Source: Planctomycetaceae bacterium UBA2671
GTDB taxonomy: Bacteria; Planctomycetota; Planctomycetia; Planctomycetales; Planctomycetaceae
Reading direction: 5' to 3'
DNA length: 64,000 bases
Assembly: GCA_002359185.1 (NCBI GenBank)
Contig: DEML01000112.1
Span: forward strand, 1-64,000
The position numbers were made by a program, and so were the translations under genes. Positions 62,218-64,000 of the stretch are shown one piece after another (positions within the stretch are counted from its first letter, which is position 1; each line of letters begins with the position of its first letter). A model generated the notes under the pieces. That model was not told the DNA's origin and ran no database searches. It saw nothing but the letters and a program-made list of their open reading frames with translations.

Positions 62218-63632
62218 CTTAACAACCCTTCTACAAGTTTACCGTCCTTGATGATCTCGATTGGGCGCGTCCCAAAGGCAAGTAGTTCTTTGTTGGCATC
62301 GATTCCCAACTGGTGATAGATCGTAAACAACAGATCTTCAAGCGGCAGGGCATCGCGCCCTGGTTCAGCTCCTGTCGCATCACTGGAACCGTAAAACTGA
62401 CCACGAGTGAATCCACCACCGGCAATCAGGTTCGAGTAACACCTTGCATGATGATCGCGACCACCATCTCGATTCACTTTCGGTGTGCGACCAAATTCTG
62501 AGGTCACCCAGAAGATGGTGGAATCGAGCATGCCACGCTGATCCAGATCCGCCACCATGCCAGCAATCGCATGATCGAGTGCAGGCATCTGATCGAGTGT
62601 GTTTTTCTGCACATCAACATGACAATCCCATGATCCATAATTCACGGTAACGAATCGCACGCCAGATTCCACCAGACGTCTGGCAACAATCAGGCGTTCT
62701 GCCAGTCCTTTGGGATGGTATTTATTGTCCGGACCTTTCAGCCCAACGACATCTCGACCATAAAGCTGGAATGTAGCTTCTGATTCCTCATCCAGTTTAA
62801 AAGCAGCCTGAGCCTGTGATGATGTTAATAATGTCTGAGCCTGCTTATAGAAATCATCCATGGTTTCCAGAGTATTGGGATCGACCTGCTGTTCGCGAAG
62901 CCGTTGTTCAATAATTTCCCGTGAAGATAGACGTCGCTGAAAACGATCTGTCGAAACTTCCTTGGGAATGGAAAAATCTCTGACCTGATAACCTCTTGAT
63001 CCCGGATCGGAACCGAGTTCGAAGGGACCAAATGCACTGCTGATAAATCCCGTGCCTCCCGAAAAGGAATGCTTATTGGGAATCGCAACATAAGGCGGGA
63101 GTTCACCACGTTTTCCCAATTCGTGCGAAACAATTGAAGCCATTTGTGGATAATCGATCACAGCAGTTTTGGGATATCCCGTGAAAAGGTGATAGGTAGC
63201 CAAACCATGATCTGGCACACGTCCTACCAGACTTCGCAGAATTGTCACCTTATCGGCAATTTTGGCTGTTTCGGGGAAATTATCGCTCAGAACATCGCCC
63301 GATTTTGTTTTCGATACTCCAAACGAACCACGAATCTCAACGGGAGCTTCCGGCTTGGGATCAAACGATTCCTGCTGTTGAAATCCGCCCGGTAAATGGA
63401 GCTGAATAACACTGAGTGCCTTGGCCTCTTTTTTAGTACCTGAAGCCTGCGTGAATGCATCAGAACCGCAAGCCTCCAGCCGAAGCATATCGCCCAGAGA
63501 GAGTCCCAACGCCCCGAACACACCTGCCTGCAATACATCTCTTCGAGACATTTTACGGAAGCCAGTGCAACCTTTGCGAGTTTTCTGCAGCTGTTTCATA
63601 GGGGTTATTCCCATATTCAAGTTTGAATCCAT
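62214..63632 (-). CDS. DUF1501 protein, Tat-exported
   Basis: This is a 472-residue DUF1501 protein upstream of the PPC gene. The twin-arginine leader MSRRDVLQAGVFGALGLSLG starts 27 residues after the first ATG; the translation start could therefore be 63632 or 63599, and I keep the longer one. Core blocks are IQLHLPGGFQQQESFDPKPE, ILRSLVGRVPDHGLATYHLF, ERLIVARRLVESGVRFVTVN, YGSWDCHVDVQKN and VTSEFGRTPKVNRDGGRDHH. The GGGFTRGQFYGSSDATGAEP segment and the ending LLAFGTRPIEIIKDGKLVEG fit the family. An 81-base gap separates it from the WD40 gene. It is co-expressed with the PPC and cytochrome genes through four-base overlaps. Confidence 0.92.
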   Translation of the reverse strand: MDSNLNMGITPMKQLQKTRKGCTGFRKMSRRDVLQAGVFGALGLSLGDMLRLEACGSDAFTQASGTKKEAKALSVIQLHLPGGFQQQESFDPKPEAPVEIRGSFGVSKTKSGDVLSDNFPETAKIADKVTILRSLVGRVPDHGLATYHLFTGYPKTAVIDYPQMASIVSHELGKRGELPPYVAIPNKHSFSGGTGFISSAFGPFELGSDPGSRGYQVRDFSIPKEVSTDRFQRRLSSREIIEQRLREQQVDPNTLETMDDFYKQAQTLLTSSQAQAAFKLDEESEATFQLYGRDVVGLKGPDNKYHPKGLAERLIVARRLVESGVRFVTVNYGSWDCHVDVQKNTLDQMPALDHAIAGMVADLDQRGMLDSTIFWVTSEFGRTPKVNRDGGRDHHARCYSNLIAGGGFTRGQFYGSSDATGAEPGRDALPLEDLLFTIYHQLGIDANKELLAFGTRPIEIIKDGKLVEGLLS

Positions 63633-63713
63633 GCCATTAATCGATGCTGATAGGTTAGCAGTTTACCAATCTAAGATGAATGGTAATCTATAATCATCGT
63701 GAACACTCTCCGT

Positions 63714-64000
63714 TCACAGTTTATTAAATTGAAGGTTTCCCGCTGAATCGCCGATGATGACCGTCGTTCTCTGATTCGTGATGGCATTGCTCAGGGGAAT
63801 TCCAGTTTCTAACTTAAACTTCTTAATCTCATTCCCGTCAACATCCCAGACACGGACGGTCTGATCGCGACCTGATGTGACGAGCCGCCCCTCGGAGTCA
63901 AATCTTGCAGCCAACACCCCATTGGGGATGATCCCGTAGGTTCCAGGAGGACGCTGCGGCGGATGAGCATTCACCTTATTGATCGCTGGAAAACCATCGA
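63714..64000 (-). CDS. WD40-repeat protein, 3' part only
   Basis: This is the last ~95 codons of a WD40 gene that runs off the window at 64000. The frame is open to the edge (DGFPAINKVNAHPPQRP before the first possible internal start). Two propeller blades are visible: ARFDSEGRLVTSGRDQTVRV then WDVDGNEIKKFKLE, and NQRTTVIIGDSAGNLQF. It is in the same orientation and place relative to DUF1501 as the WD40 gene at 40648-41658. It would be the first known gene of the unit ending at 57503. Confidence 0.8.
   Translation of the reverse strand, partial: DGFPAINKVNAHPPQRPPGTYGIIPNGVLAARFDSEGRLVTSGRDQTVRVWDVDGNEIKKFKLETGIPLSNAITNQRTTVIIGDSAGNLQFNKL

Noticed and set aside
1..64000. CRISPR arrays, tRNA or rRNA genes, classic phage or defence islands
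   Set aside because: I saw no regularly spaced direct repeats, no cloverleaf or rRNA signature, and no recognisable phage structural or restriction genes on either strand.

Overview
The window looks like chromosome of a planctomycete (order Planctomycetales, probably near Gimesia, Rubinisphaera or Thalassoglobus; the genus is a guess). The basis is the family content. There are five modules that pair DUF1501 or DUF1552 proteins with planctomycete-type c-type cytochromes (PSCyt1, DUF1549, DUF1553, DUF1592 and related domains). There are also two DUF1559 prepilin-like proteins with the H-X9-DG motif, an ECF sigma factor with a FecR-like partner, PPC-domain and WD40 companions, and FG-GAP and LamG proteins. 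I saw no rRNA, tRNA or CRISPR array.

Layout. 1-6.3 kb: a broken esterase, a sialate O-acetylesterase, a GNAT acetyltransferase, an orphan PcfJ-like protein and a small helical protein. 6.4-11.0 kb: a DUF1501 / LamG-cytochrome operon (minus strand). 11.0-13.4 kb: decayed DNA holding a TetR gene with one internal stop and a collapsed cytochrome/DUF1501 locus. 13.4-14.4 kb: a DUF1559 protein. 15.0-23.4 kb: an operon-like run of ECF sigma factor, FecR-like membrane protein, LamG-cytochrome, DUF1501 and HpcH/HpaI aldolase. 24.5-36.0 kb: a glycan cluster with an NDP-hexose 2,3-dehydratase homologue, three glycosyltransferases (one a two-domain fusion), an ABC exporter, an exostosin-like protein and a GT39-type membrane glycosyltransferase. 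36.3-46.0 kb: two further cytochrome modules, WD40 / DUF1549-DUF1553 / DUF1501 and DUF1552 / DUF1592. 46.8-55.5 kb: a secreted protein of unknown function, the sdhCAB succinate dehydrogenase operon, and an FG-GAP / TPR pair. 55.6-57.2 kb: a lipoprotein and a DUF1559 protein. 57.5-64.0 kb: a fifth module, WD40 (cut by the window edge) / DUF1501 / PPC / DUF1549-DUF1553.

The intergenic DNA is rich in decayed mobile elements. Two 109-bp elements with CTAGTGC...GCACTAG ends lie in inverted orientation on both sides of sdhCAB; one supplies the stop codon of the gene before it and the other abuts the ribosome binding site of the gene after it. Three remnants of one DDE-integrase family, two 5' remnants of a transposase beginning MLFLGIDQHAR, a ~155-bp repeat in two copies and a ~90-bp repeat in three copies fill most of the remaining gaps.

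How the genes work together (inference). The cytochrome/DUF1501 modules are thought to be exported partner proteins, but their substrates are unknown. The sigma/FecR pair very likely controls the module downstream of it. The 24-36 kb cluster probably makes and exports a surface glycan containing a 2-deoxy or 2,6-dideoxy sugar. No single known defence, secretion or biosynthetic system is complete here. The most unusual items are the inverted-element-bounded sdhCAB segment, the coiled-coil insertion that splits DUF1553 in the 37.7-40.5 kb cytochrome, and the glycan cluster with its orphan 2,3-dehydratase.
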